Below are positions 43,832 through 56,562 of a stretch of DNA of 64,000 bases, piece after piece. Position numbers and translations under genes: made by a program. The notes beneath the pieces were generated by a model that searched no databases, was not told the DNA's origin, and saw only the letters and a list, made by a program, of their open reading frames with translations. The stretch comes from Lobulomyces angularis (Eukaryota > Chytridiomycota > Chytridiomycetes > Lobulomycetales > Lobulomycetaceae). Position 1 is the stretch's first letter; each line of letters starts with the position of its first letter. Where the stretch lies: the NCBI GenBank assembly GCA_027604685.1, contig JADHYX010000047.1:1855-65854 (forward strand), written 5' to 3'.

Positions 43832-46800
43832 ATGTTCAGTAGATGGTTCTTGAACATCAAAAAAAACATCATCATTGTTAAATGTAGATTTAGTTCCAGC
43901 TCTGTCACAGCTAATGAGGTTGGAATTCAATTATTACCAGAATACTTAAGATGTGATTTATTTCCAAAAACTGCAACTGACTTCAACAGCAATAAAAAAT
44001 ATGCAGATCTATCAAAACTTATCTTAAAACATCAGAATCTCTTAGGAAAAAATAGCAAACCTTTACCTGATATGAATTTTCTGCTGCCATCTTTAACTGG
44101 AAGTGATATTGAGCAACATTTTGAAGTGATCTCTAAATTCTATTGCAAGGAGTATCTGCAATTATCAGAAGCGTTAATAAAGAATAAACAGCCTGTAATT
44201 TTATTGGAAAAATTATTAAAGGAAACAAAGTGGAATATGGATGCTGGTTGGACTAGATACCCACTAAATGGAAAAATCTGCAAAGTTGACTTTCCATTAG
44301 AAAAAAGCCTTGTCTTGGACGTTGAGGTATTAGTTAGTGATGGTATTGTTTTTTATTTTAGTTTCGATTTGCTTAATGTTTAAAAGGACCATTTCCGATT
44401 ATGGCAACAGCTGCTTCAACTGAAGCATGGTATGGATGGGTTTCTCCGAAGCTAAGTCGTCAATTAAAAAAAATGAGAAAAACTGCCAAAGACCTCAACT
44501 CTCTCATTCCTCTAGGACCTAGAAATGAAGAAAAAATAATTGTTGGTCACAATGTCGGTTATGATAGAATAAGACTTAAAGTAACTATTTCTTTCTTTAA
44601 TTTTAAGCTTTTGTTATTAATACTTTAAATGTAGGATGGCTATAGCATGGAAGTGTCAAAGACAAGGTACATTGACACAATGTCTTTACATATGTGTGTC
44701 GGAGGTCTTTCCAACCAGCAACGTCCATTTTGGCAAAAATATAAAAATTTAAGAGAAAAAAAAAATGAGGCAGAAACTGAAGAAGAAAAATTTATGAAGG
44801 AAGCTGAGTTGCGAAGCATAGAACAACCATGGTTGCCACTAGTCGCCACTAATAGTTTAAAAGAAGTATCGTATCTCTATCTTGGAATTTCAATGGACAA
44901 GTCTGTTAGGAACGTGTTTGTGGATGGAAACATTGATGAGATAGTTGACAGGTACTGTTTATTGATATTTATCAAAATACAATATATTAAATTTTGCAAC
45001 CAGATTTCAAGAACTGATGAATTATTGTGCGAATGATGTTTTAATTACTTATAAACTGTACCGAGAACTTTTTCCGTTATACAGAAAGAAGTGCCCATCT
45101 GATGTTACATTTTTTGGAATGCTAGAAATGAGCACCGGCTTCTTACCGGTAATATTAAATTGGAGAATTAATCATTTTGAATTAACAAGGTTACCGAAGA
45201 CTGGGAAAAATTCATAAAAAAAGCTGATAAGATAGTAGAAAATTATAACAACGTTATTGAACAAAATTTGACCAGTTCAGTAGAAAAAGCTTTGACTTTT
45301 CAAGAGGATGAACGATGGAAATCAGACCCTTGGCTGAAAAACTTGGATTGGACAGTCAAAGAAAAAAGAAATAAAAATCCGAATTTAGTAGGAAAGCCAC
45401 AATGGTGGAGGTATCAGTTTTAATTATATAATTATTAACACTGATGACGTTAGAGATTTATGGTGCCCTAAAGAGCAGCAGATAAAAATTACCACCAAAA
45501 AAAGAATCACACCATACCTACTTAATTTATGTTACTTAGATTATCCTTTGTACCATTCAAAAAAATTTGGATGGACTTTTAAAGTACCCAAAGAAAATAA
45601 GCTAAAACTCTTTAAGAAAATTGTTTCCTCCAATCCTTCTTCACCTGAAGCTGTTGATGAAAAGGTAGTAGATAAAGAATTCGATAAAAATATCTATCTG
45701 GACAGAGAAAAATTTAACTATTTTAAATTACCCCATAAAGATGGTGAAGGAAAAAATTGTGGAAACCCACTTTCGAAACAATTTCTTAGTTGTTTTGAAA
45801 GTGGAGTATTAGGTATTAATAATGAATTATTTTTAATATAATTTTTCCAGGTTCAAATTCGGCGAATACCATTGATTTATTGAAAAAAACATCTCAGATG
45901 TCTTATTGGGCAGGAGCGAGAAATCGAATTGTAAGTCAAGTAGTTATATGGAATGACATAAAAAATGGAAAAGGTGATTTGCAAGACATGATTGCACGTG
46001 ACCGAAAATCCAATTGTGGGGTGATCCTACCTCAGACCGTTCCAATGGGTACAGTGACTAGAAGAGCTGTTGAACCACTATGGATGGTAAAATTGAAAAT
46101 TATCTTATCTAAATAATTCAAAGACTGCTGCTAATGCAAAACTAAATTCGATTGGTTCCGAATTAAAAGCGAAAATCCAAGCTCCTTTTGGGTACAAATT
46201 TGTTGGAGCAGATGTGGATAGTGAGGAATTATGGATTGCCTCATTATTGGGAGATAGTCAGTTTGGTATTCACGGAAGCACGCCTTTGGGATTTATGACA
46301 CTACAAGGAAGTAAATCGCAGGGTACTTTTTTCAGAAGTGTTTTAATTAAAAATATATGAATAGGCACTGACATGCATTCGGTTACGGCAAAAATTCTGG
46401 ATATCAGTAGAGATAATGCCAAAGTGTTTAATTATGCTAGAATATACGGTGCACAGCAAAATTTTGCCGAAAATATTCTCAAGCAATTTAGCCCGAATCT
46501 AGAAAAAAGTGAAATAAAAAGCAAAAGCCTTAAGCTTTACAAAGAAACTAAAGGTGTATGGATGGGCAGTAAATCAAGAAATGCGGAATCTGGCTATTGG
46601 AGTGGGTAACTACAAGTTGACATACATGTTTATTTTTCCATGCAGGGGGTCTGAATCGTACACTTTTAATAAGTTAGAAGAAATTGCTAGGATGGAAGAA
46701 CCGGAAACTCCAGCATTAAAGTGTAAAATTCCAGAAGGATTATCTCCTTCCAATTTAATTTCGAGTAGAGATGTAATTTTTTAATGGTAATGTCAATTAA

Positions 46801-47855
46801 AAATTTTTTTAGTTTTTAAAAAGCAGAGTTAATTGGGTTGTTCAATCATCTGGTGTCGATTATTTACACCTGCTTTTAATTTCGATGAGATACCTTTGTG
46901 ATATAATGAATATTGATGCAAGATTTATATTAAGTATCCATGATGAAGTAAGATTTATGGTTAAAGAAAATGGAAAAAACGAATACCTTGCTGCTTTAGC
47001 ATTACAAATATCAAATGTCTGGACCAGAGCAGTTTTGGTTAACGCAGTCGGTAAGTTTTTTGAATTACACACATTAACAGTTTCGTTAGGTATGAAGGAC
47101 TTACCACTAAGCATCGCTTTTTTTTCTGCTGTAGATGTTGACCATTGCCTTAGAAAAGAGGTTACAACAGGTTGGTGGATATTACTTATATTTATGAATA
47201 ATAATGTTTTGTTTTCTTAGATTGCCTTACCTTATCTAACGATATTCCAGAAGCGAAAGGGGAATCTTTAGATATTTATCAAATTTTACAAAAATTAAAT
47301 GTGAATCTTGATAACAGCAAAGAAATTTATTTTGAAGATACTGTACCAGGCCTTAAAGATTTTATAAAATTTGAATTGCACAGAAAAAACCAAGAAGTTA
47401 TTGGCACAGATAATAGAAAAGTAAATTCGAAGTTTTTGTCAAATTTTGACAAATTGCTAAATCAGTTTCCTGCAGTAAAACCTTTTTTCAAAGATGATGA
47501 AGTTTCAAGGAGAAAATATACAAATCGAAATGAACAAAAGGTGCTGAATTTTGATGTAAATAAAAGGAATATTTTGGATGATGTAGAAAAGCCATCCATA
47601 ATGCCAGTATTGAAAAATGTGAAAAATCCAAAATTTAAAGATATATTGACTTTTAATACTAAGGAAGTAAAATTTAAAAACCTTACAATTAATGAAAGAT
47701 TTTTGGCGGTCAAAAAGGAATTACCATTGGAAAGTGGAGAGCAAAAAGAAATTAATGGTTCAAATGATGCTGAGAAAATCTCCACATCTTACTTTGAATT
47801 ACCCATTGGAACTAGAAAAAATATTCTTTCAATTCCTAAATCAAAAAGACTTTAA
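43832..47855 (+). CDS. MIP1: Mitochondrial DNA polymerase gamma (Mip1/POLG)
   Basis: Replicates mitochondrial DNA. The basic N-terminus [20 protein letters not shown] is a mitochondrial presequence. Exonuclease domain: Exo [12 protein letters not shown] (Asp/Glu), Exo [17 protein letters not shown], Exo III around [19 protein letters not shown]. Polymerase domain: motif [35 protein letters not shown] (O-helix), [10 protein letters not shown] and motif [13 protein letters not shown]. Catalytic residues of both sites are present. After motif C come [23 protein letters not shown], then about 200 more residues ending SIPKSKRL, a C-terminal extension like that of yeast Mip1. About a dozen exons. 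Confidence 0.96.
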
Positions 47856-48270
47856 AAATTTTTGTAAAATTAATTAAAATTATATTGTAAATAGTTAAAA
47901 GGATATCTAGATTGGTGAAAAATTGGAAATTTCAAGGGATATTTGTTTATACTAATATGCTTATTTTTACGTATTCCTTGTAAATTTATCTATGATGCTT
48001 ATATCAAATTAATTGTTGTTGTAGAACTTTTAGAATTTTAAAATGCATACTTTAATAAATTTATTGAGTTATATGTTTTTAATATACTTATTATCTTTTA
48101 GAATGAAAACTTGTATAAGAATAGTGGAATTTTGAATTCCGTTATCAAAGTAGCCAATCATTGACCAATTTAAAAACATAGCAGGAAAAATACCAGATTT
48201 AGGATAAATTTAAATAATTTATTGAATTTTATATTTTAAATTATTTGATAATTAAAATTACACCGTGAAT
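47856..48270. other. Intergenic spacer
   Basis: 3' UTR of the polymerase gene and promoter of the rhomboid gene. Mixed AT sequence, no coding or RNA signal recognised. Confidence 0.45.
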
Positions 48271-51200
48271 ATGTCATCAGGTATAAAAAACTTAGTTTAA
48301 GATGATTAAGTTTTTTTTATATAGCTGGTGGCAGATCCCCTTTAACCCAGAAAAGTAGCAAAGTTGTAAGTTCAAAAGATATTGCAATTTTAAAAGAGGA
48401 TAAGAAATTAAATTTAAATAATTCTTCCACTTCAAATGAATTAAAAGGATTGCCGCTTGCAAGTGGCCACAGTAACAATACAAATTCACCCAAACAAATT
48501 AAAAAATCAAAACTTACAGAAAATATAGACGAGATTAATAGAAATGAAAGCAATGATAACTATCAAAGAAATGTAAAAAATGTTGAAAAGAAAATTAACT
48601 CAGACATTCAACCTTCCATAGCCTCTAACAATAAAAATAATCCAGTGAGGTCCACTGCGCATATCAATGTTAAGCAGATAAGTTCAGATAATCTATCTGA
48701 AGATTTTCAAACAAATATGGATTACAGAAATGACAGTTTGAATGTAGCTTCTAAAGAACAAAGAAAATCTGAGGGAAAAAATATTTCTAAATCAAACTCT
48801 CAAAACAATTTAAATGCAGATACAAAATCTACTACCGATAAAAATATAGTTAAGTCCAAATCTCAGGGAAGCAACCTGCATAAAGTTGTCGAAAAAGATT
48901 TTGGAAAATCCGACTCTCAACCGAGCAAACCACTGAAAGATAACGAAAAAATTTTAGTAACATCTAACTCTCAAATAAGCAGCTTAAACAAAGATATCAA
49001 AAAAATTATAAAATCTGAGTCTCAACCAAATTTAAAAAATGCAAATATCGAAAAGAGTATGAAAATTACTCACTCTCAACAAAAGTCTAAAGAAGAGATT
49101 TCAAATTCAGAAATGGATATAATTGCTGCAAAGAAAGCTGAGAGTTGCTCAGACGGAGGAGAAAAAAAGCGTATCAGATCAGATCCACCACTTGCATTCA
49201 GTGAAACAAAAAGTGGTATGGAGTATAAAAAACCAAACGAAAAGGTTGTAACCGAAAAATTGAATTCTCAAAAAAAGTTATCTGATAGTACAAAAGGTAC
49301 ACAAAGTAAGCAAAAGGATTTAATGAAATCTGCTTCTTTGGATAAATTAGACCAAAAAACCTCGGTTCCTTTAAAAAGCAAATTGAGGTCAGAACTGGAA
49401 AAGGTAAGTACTAATGATGATATCAAAAACGAATTGAAGCAGTTAAAGTCGGAGCTGCTAAAAGAAAAAAGTCAACCACTTTTGACTACAAATCAAAAAC
49501 TAGAAAATGAAAAACTGATATTGAAAAAAAACGACCAAAATCCAAAAATTATCGACATTAATTCTAGTAAGTCACTATTGAAAGCAAAGAATTCTGATGA
49601 CAGCTTTTTAAATAAAAGCATTCAAAATAAGAATCAGTTACTTCAACCAGAGGAATTAAAAATAGAAAGTCAACGGCAAAGTAATTCTGCAACAAAAAAA
49701 TTTTTTTTTTAAATGTATTCTCTAAAAAAACATCAGGATTAATGGATCAGAATTCTGTGTCTTCAAGTTATTCTAGTGGAGGTCACATACGAAGTAGTTC
49801 AGAAACTCGTGAAAAAGATAGAAAAGAGAGTACAGTGAGATTCACCAAAGATGTGAAGAACACCTCTTTACTTCCATCTCAGTCTTCCTTAAACTTCGAT
49901 AACTCTGATTTAGCAGAAATATCAACAGGAAAATCTATTAGAAAGAAGATAAAAAATAACTCAAGCGTTAGATCGAGATTTGATGAAAATGGGGTTTATC
50001 TTCCTTCTTATCAATTACAAAACTTGGCTAGAGTAAATTATGTTTATGAGTTTTATTTAATACAACAATTGTAGGTAAACAGGCTTACTGCAAGAGGGAG
50101 ACCAGAAATATTTGTTCCACAAGGAACGTTATCAAGAAGTCAGGGAGCCTCATTGCGGTTAAAAAATTTACAAAAGGACGCTGAAAAGCGTCTAAGAATT
50201 GAGAATTACAAAAAAAAGCTTGCCGAAACTGCAAGTGATTTAAATCTAAAGAAAAAATCCAAAGAATATGGTGAAGAGGAAATATTGCCAGAAAGAACAA
50301 TACGTTACAACCAAAGCTTGCGGGGTACTTTGAAACGGGCAAGTGTGGCGGCCAGTTATTTCACAAGAAATGAAAGAGCTTCTACTATAGGCCCTGCTGG
50401 AAATCTTGGTAACTTACCAATGTTTAAAAATTATAATTCTAACTTAACAGCTTTGGGGCTAAACTCATTTCGGCCAGCAACAGTTGAAATAGATGAAACT
50501 CCTTCAAAATTTTGGATTTTTGTTGATGACATTATTTCAATGGATGCAGAGCGTTATATAAATTATTTTCCAGAGGTAAAAAATTATTCTTTTGTAATTT
50601 TAAAGCAGTTATGATTCACAAAATTTTTACCATGTAACACTAGGACATTGATTTACCAGTCCCAATTACATTATCCTTTACAATAATTATGGTAATACTG
50701 TTCATTTTAATGATAATAATGGGGGATCCGGAAGGAAAGCGTGGTTTTGCACCTTACATAGTAAATCCTATGATTGGTCCAACATTTTACACTCAAATAA
50801 TGTTTGGCGGGAGTATTGCTGTGTGGATAAGAAATGATTTTAAAGAAAATTGGTGGAGATTGTTTAATGCATCTTTTTTGCATGCAGGAATTATACATAT
50901 TCTTATAAATGGGTCAGCTTTATTGATAATGGGACCCAAAATCGATCGATGGTAAAGGATGCCGATATTAATAGTACTAAATTGATTTAAATACAAACTT
51001 CTTTAGGTTTGGGATAGGAAGAGTTTTTGTATTATTTATTCTATGTTCAGTTGGTGCACAAATATTTGATGCATTACTAAGAACAGAACTTGTCGTGGCA
51101 GTTGGTGCAGTAAGTTGCAAGAATTTAATAAATTAACCTTTCTATTCAGTCTGGAACCATTTGTGGACTTGTAGGTGTAATAATTGCTGATAATATTAAA

Positions 51201-51676
51201 AACTGGGATGCAATCAATTTACCAAAAATGCAGTTGGGATACTGGTAAAATTTATATCTTTATTCAAATTGATTTAATTAAATATCTTTTTTAGGATGAC
51301 TCAAATAATAGTTTTCTTCGCTTTTGGATTTTTGCCATTAGTGGATAACATTGTTCATGTTGGAGGATTTATCACTGGAATATTTACAGGTTTACTTATA
51401 GTTCCACGATTAAAAGCAGTTGAGGATAATATGGACTTGGAAACGTGCTGTATTTCATCAGAGGCAAGTTTAGTTGACACAGATTCTCTGAAGAATCCAG
51501 GACAGCGAATAAACCAAAAACTTCATCAAAATTTAGATATAAGGAATATTATATTAACAACCATTGGATTAATTGGAACATTATTCATATTTATATTTTT
51601 GACATATTTGCTTTGGATTGATTATGAAGTTGGAGTGCCTGTTCTCTGTAATATATTTCTTTCAAGAACTTGTTGA
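48271..51676 (+). CDS. Rhomboid intramembrane protease with long disordered N-terminus
   Basis: Exon 1 is 48271-48280 (MSS plus one base) and joins exon 2 after a short intron. An intron 49681-49736 (GTAATT..CAG) keeps the frame past a poly-T stop. The first 650 or so residues are disordered, Lys/Ser/Asn-rich, with a tandem S-x-S-Q repeat (separate entry). The C-terminal rhomboid domain: first helix VPITLSFTIIMVILFILMII, then WWRLFNASFLHAGIIHILIN (the WR and HxxxN region), GPKIDRWFGIGR, the catalytic Ser in VAVGASGTICGLVG and the catalytic His in VDNIVHVGGFITGIFTGLL, then a last helix. The Ser-His dyad is intact, so it should be active. Fungal secretory-pathway rhomboids are the closest class; the substrate is unknown. 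Confidence 0.92.
48780..49085 (+). repeat. Six-copy 17-21 residue protein repeat with S-x-S-Q core
   Basis: Successive units begin ISKSNSQ, IVKSKSQ, FGKSDSQ, LVTSNSQ, IIKSESQ and MKITHSQ, each followed by a variable Leu/Lys/Asp-rich stretch (for example xxxLNKDIKK). The regular spacing is seen in protein and DNA. SQ sites are ATM/ATR-type phosphorylation motifs; that use here is only a possibility. Confidence 0.75.
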
Positions 51677-51811
51677 TAAAATGAACATTTCTATATACTA
51701 ATTGGTTAATGCAAGAATATTTATTTATACAAACTTTATAAAAAATACAATTACTTCCTGAGACTTTTTCTTAATTGTGAGGCTGAGGCTTTTGTTTGAC
51801 TTTTTACAAAA

Positions 51812-53352
51812 ATGAATCAAAACTCAAACCACAAAATTCCAACACTACAACAAGTTCTTAAAAAATTTGTCAAAAATTTTGTTTGGGCCCTTTTCTTCAC
51901 CATTATTATTTTCACCGTTGGCATCATCGTTCAATGGAAAGCTCCATCATCTTCAGATTTTTCATCAGTTACATTTCCTTATAAATTGCAACCTAATCTA
52001 ACTCTGAAACCCTATAACTCATCTTTTCCTCTTGATTATACTGTGCTGTTAGATACGCATATACATTCCACAGCTTCTGATGGAAAACTGAACCCGCGAC
52101 AGGTTGCTGAGTGGGCTGTTGCATCTGGTTATAATGCTATTATTGTCACTGATCATAACTGTGAATATATTCAATTTTTAAAAAAAAATTATTTAACGAT
52201 ACTAATAAGCTGTTGATGGTGCTTTGCAAGTTAAAAAATTTGTCGAAAAAGATCCTTTATTTTCAAAACAGTTGATTGTCATTCCTGGAATGGAATATAC
52301 ATCTTGTACAGTACATATGAATTTTTTAAACATAAATGGTATCTATCTTGAAGGATTTTTTTAACTCAGTTTTAAGAAACGATACCACTATGTAGTGATG
52401 GTTCTAACTACTGCCCTGTTCAAACTTTAGATATGATAAAATTTTTAGTAGATAAGGTGCATGGATTAGGAGGATGGGTTTCCATTAATCATATACCTTG
52501 GTCTGTTAAACAAGAAGGGGGAAGGTTAGTTTCCACCCTACCAAATCAACCAACTTTAGATAGTTTAATTGAAATCGGAATTGATGCTGGTATTGGGCAA
52601 TTTTTAAAAGCACACTTTAATGTTTGTTTAGTTGAGATTGTTAATGGGGATATTTTTGACCTTTCTTCTTATCAGAAAGCCCTGTCTACAGGCTTAGGAA
52701 TGTTTACTGGTTAATTTATTACCGTTTTTTGTAAAAAATTTTACCAATTAACTGACTATAGGGTCTGATATGCATTATCCTCAGAAACCGTATGCTTGGA
52801 ATATAATGAAGCCAAAAAATTTCACTGCGGAGTCTATTTGGGAAGAAATTGTAGCGAAGAGGTAAAAAGTTGTAAAATATATTTATTAGTATTTACAACC
52901 CTTAGAACGTCATTTTTGTTTGACGCTTCTGGACTGAATCATTTCATGCCCACTGAGTCGCAGGCTATCATTCCAGTTTTATACACAGGTAGGTTACTCA
53001 AAGTTTAAACGAATGGTATTTATTATGAAATGCAATAGTTTTGTCTCCGCTCATTGGGATTGGAAGTTATTTAAATACTTTTTGGGGATACGATCAAGGT
53101 AAAAATTGTTCTAAATTTTATCTAAAAAAAAATTAATTTAACTTTATAAACTCGTTCAAAGGTATGTACTCCTTTCAAGGAAGTTTCTGTCATGACAATG
53201 TGGTTACAGTTGATACTCTTGCCATTGGAATGTTTTTTGTGTATTATACGTTGCTTTTATTGATTTTCACTTTGCTCTTTGAAATTTTAAATGTTGCTGT
53301 TTCAATAGTTTTTAATAAGCTAAAAGGAAAATTTAAAGATAAAGAGCCTTAG
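51812..53352 (+). CDS. Membrane-anchored PHP-family phosphoesterase
   Basis: The PHP (polymerase and histidinol phosphatase) fold is a metal-dependent phosphoesterase. The N-terminus has a short basic tail and one helix, FVWALFFTIIIFTVGIIVQW, then a lumenal or extracellular domain. Motif I is LLDTHIHSTASDGKL; motif II IIVTDHN; motif III VIPGMEYTS; motif IV region VSINHIPWSV; and the late GSDMHYPQKP. All expected metal-binding His/Asp/Glu positions appear present. The C-terminus carries a second helix, IGMFFVYYTLLLLIFTLLFE, and a Lys-rich tail. About six exons. Possible Asn-linked sites (NLT, NSS) follow the first helix. The substrate is unknown. Confidence 0.85.
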
Positions 53353-53571
53353 ATTTATTCACAATTACTTTTAACTCCCTTTCATCATTAATTTTTTTTT
53401 TCGTTTATTTATAAATAGACATTTAATTACAAATAGCATTTTCTTTTTTGTAGATAGTACCATTAATAAAATAGATAATATCGCATATATACATTCATTT
53501 TAAGGTTGAACAAAATTGGAGTCTACCAAAAAAAAAAAAAGTATATTTTAAAATAGTATTTTAATAAAATT

Positions 53572-53949
53572 ATGAGTGACTTTCAAGAAATTTTACAAGG
53601 TTTTGGAGATAAAGATAAGAAGGAAATTATAGGCTTCTTGCAGCAGGAAGAAAAGCGAATTAATTTTGTAATTATTATAAAATTTTTTTAGACAACCTTT
53701 TATAGTTTATTTTACTTTTTTAGAATCAAATTGTACATCAATATACAGATATGTGCTGGGACAAGTGCAATGTAAAAATTCAAAATTTTATGGATAAACA
53801 AGATGAAGGTACTTTTTTAATCTAAACGTTTTAACTCTTAACCTTTCACCTGTAATTCATTAGCTTGCATGATGCATTGCGTTGAAAGATTTATAGATAC
53901 CTCATACTATTTAACGTCAAAATTCGAACAAAGGAAGTTGGATAAGTAA
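53572..53949 (+). CDS. TIM8: Mitochondrial small Tim chaperone, Tim8 type
   Basis: An intermembrane-space chaperone that works with Tim13 to pass hydrophobic precursors to TIM22/TIM23. Three exons. It starts MSDFQEILQGFGDKDKKEII. The twin CX3C motif is CWDKC and CMMHC, followed by VERFIDTSYYLTSKFEQRK, the family C-terminus. The spliced protein is about 80 residues, normal size. The introns interrupt before NQIVHQYTDM and within the codon before CMMHC. Confidence 0.92.
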
Positions 53950-54298
53950 TGAATCCTAAATCTTTTTTCTATAGTTTCCCTTCTTGAAACAAATTAGTAT
54001 TTATTTGAATAAATCTTTTATATCAGTTTTTGCTTTATTTTTTTTTTTTATGAGCCTATACTAATCGAGTGAATACTTTTATTTTATCTTTTGCTTACGA
54101 AAGCGTTTAGTATATTATAATAAAAAAATTTAATAAACTATAAGATCAAATAGTTTTTTGAATATTAGCAATACTTAATTCTTTTTATTTGTTAGATTTT
54201 GGTAAAATATTTTTGGCCAATCATAAATAACGCGAAATTTATTTTTAATTTTTTAACAATTAATTTAGTTCTAAGTTTAATAAAAAATTGCTTACAAT
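53950..54298. other. Intergenic spacer
   Basis: It lies between TIM8 and CFAP45. T-rich, mixed sequence. No gene or motif recognised. Confidence 0.45.
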
Positions 54299-56343
54299 AT
54301 GCATACGAAAGTAAATACATCGCCCTTCTATTCATTAATGTATCCAATTCACATTAGGTTAGAGATACGTATGTGTCAGTTGCTGCACCATTTGCTGCTG
54401 CACCTGTAAAGGAAGTACGCTATTTTTACAATTTAACACAAATTTAAAATGAAAATTTACAATATAATTCTGTTTAGAAAATAACAATTATAACTAGAGA
54501 CAATATAAGAACATTAAAACCGCATTCAGAAGAATCCATCAAACGACAGCAACAATTAGTTCCAAAACCTAGAAGAGTTCGTCAACCTTATAATGAACAA
54601 CTACCAGTCAACACATCAAACAAAGCGAAACCTAAAATTTTAAACTTGGCTGAATTTGAGAAAGTCAGGGTAGTTAATATAAAAAGTCTCACTAAAATAA
54701 ATTTTCTGAACTTTAGAGCATTAGTACGTTTTTGAGTAAAGAAGAGCTTGAAAAAAGAAATACTGAAATCAATAATGCAAAATTTAATGCTGTCGAAGAA
54801 GCAAGATTACGAAAGGTAAATATTTAAATTCTTCTAGACAGTTCGTATGCACAAGATTAATTTTTTTTTATTTAAATATTGTTGTGAAAAATCCAGGAAA
54901 AAATGGAAGAGCATGATCACAAAAGAAGCGCTAATGCAAAATTAAACGAACTTGAACAAGAAGCTAAACAGAAAGCAAACTATTTATTGGCAAAAGCAAA
55001 AATGCAATTGGAAGAACAAGAAGATGATATCAAACATTTAAATGAATTGATGCTTTACGCTAAATGTGTTGCGATTCGTGATGTTCAAGTGGAGGAAAAG
55101 AAAATGATAATGCAAGAAAGAAAAGAGGAAGAGGCAAGGCTTGACGCCATGATGGAAGGGAAAAGGGTAGCAGAATTAAAAAAGCTTGAGGATAGAGAAA
55201 AGTGTAGAATTGAAGGTATGTAGTTCTCTAAGCCGGCTTTCATTTTTTTCTTTATGACAATTTTCATAGAATTAAGAAAAGGTGCATCGAAAATCAGAAC
55301 TCAAATTGAAGAAAGAAGGGAGGCTGCTTTACTTGAACAAGAAAGAAGAGATCAAGAAACAAAACAAATTCTTCAAACCATTGCCAATATGAACGAACAG
55401 GACAAAAAAGATAAACAGGCTAAAATAGAAAAGTCTAAACTTTTAATGCAAGAAGTAATATGACTAATAAATAAAATAAAAGTTTACTTAATGCAAACAA
55501 TTAGGTCGCCAAAGCTAATCAGGAGTCTACCGAGAGGAAAAGGCTGAATAAAGTAAAAGAGGAAGAGATAGATAAAAAAGTTTTGAAATATATTCTAGAC
55601 AAGGAGAGTAGAGAAATTGAAAATGATAGATTACTAGCGGTGAAGAAAGCGGAAAGAGAAAAAGAATTGGCGCGATTAAGAGCAGCGCAAGAGAAAATTA
55701 GTGATAAGCAAACTCAACAAGACTTACTTAGAGCCAAGAGGGCCTTTGAGAGCTACGAAAGAGAGTGGAGAAAAAAGGAAAAAGAAAGTATAGAAAAAGA
55801 AATAAGACTTTCCAAAGAGCTAAAAGAAGAAAGACTGAAGCAACAACATTCAAGGGAAAATGCAGTTGCTTTTGAAGCTCACAAGCTGAAACTAGAGTTT
55901 TTTGAAAATATTGAAAAACAAAAAAAGGTAGAAGAGAAGATAAAAGAAGAAGAAAGAATTAAAGCAGAAAAAAATAAAATTTATGCAAAAGAAGTTAAAG
56001 TAAGTGGATTACTTTACACAATTAAGTGATACTCATAATAATTATAGGCTCAGATTGCAGAAAAGGAAGCCAACAAGCGTAAAGAAAGGGAGGAATTTTT
56101 CATGGAGGGAATAAGGCTAGCGAAAGAAAGAAAAGAAAAACTACTGAAAATAGAGCAAACTAAGCAAAGAAAGATTCAAGTAATACAAAACTTCTAATGA
56201 AACCTTTATTTAATTGTTTTTAGGAATTAAAATCCTTAGGTGTACCTCAAAAATATTGCAGTGAAATTGAAAAAAAATCTCATGATAAGGAAAGGTTAAC
56301 AGTAACAATGACTCAAAAAAAGGACAAAGTGAATGCAAAATAA
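54299..56343 (+). CDS. CFAP45: Cilia and flagella associated protein 45 (CFAP45)
   Basis: A microtubule inner protein of motile axonemes. The first exon is probably MHTK (54299-54310), then VRDTYVSVAAPFAAAPVKE. Conserved features: ITIITRDNIRTL, LAEFEKVR, STFLSKEELEKRNTEINNAK, MLYAKCVAIRDVQVEEKKM, EARLDAMMEGKR, EKELARLRAAQEKISDKQTQ, LLRAKRAFESYEREWRKKEK and the C-terminal ELKSLGVPQKYCSEIEKK, all in CFAP45 order. It is almost entirely a charged coiled coil of roughly 500 residues over about ten exons. The C-terminal Gly-x-Pro-x-Lys-Tyr-Cys-x-Glu block is diagnostic. It shows the organism has, or recently had, a motile flagellum. Confidence 0.93.
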
Positions 56344-56562
56344 TTTGAAATGGAAGTTGCTTGTTTCATAACTGTTTTTCAAGTCACTTTAATATATCTT
56401 AAATAATAAAACGCCAACTTTTCATTTCTATTTTTTATTTAGTTATTTTTTTGATTTTTTCCTTGTAAATATATATTTGTATTTTAAGGTTTAATAAATA
56501 GAAATTTTGTGGTAAGCTTAAATATTTTGGACAACAAAAAATATTTTTTTAAAAAAATAATA

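Noticed and set aside
49681..49715. Apparent premature stop in the rhomboid gene after a poly-T run
   Set aside because: A GTAATT..CAG intron at 49681-49736 removes it and keeps the frame, so the gene is not broken.
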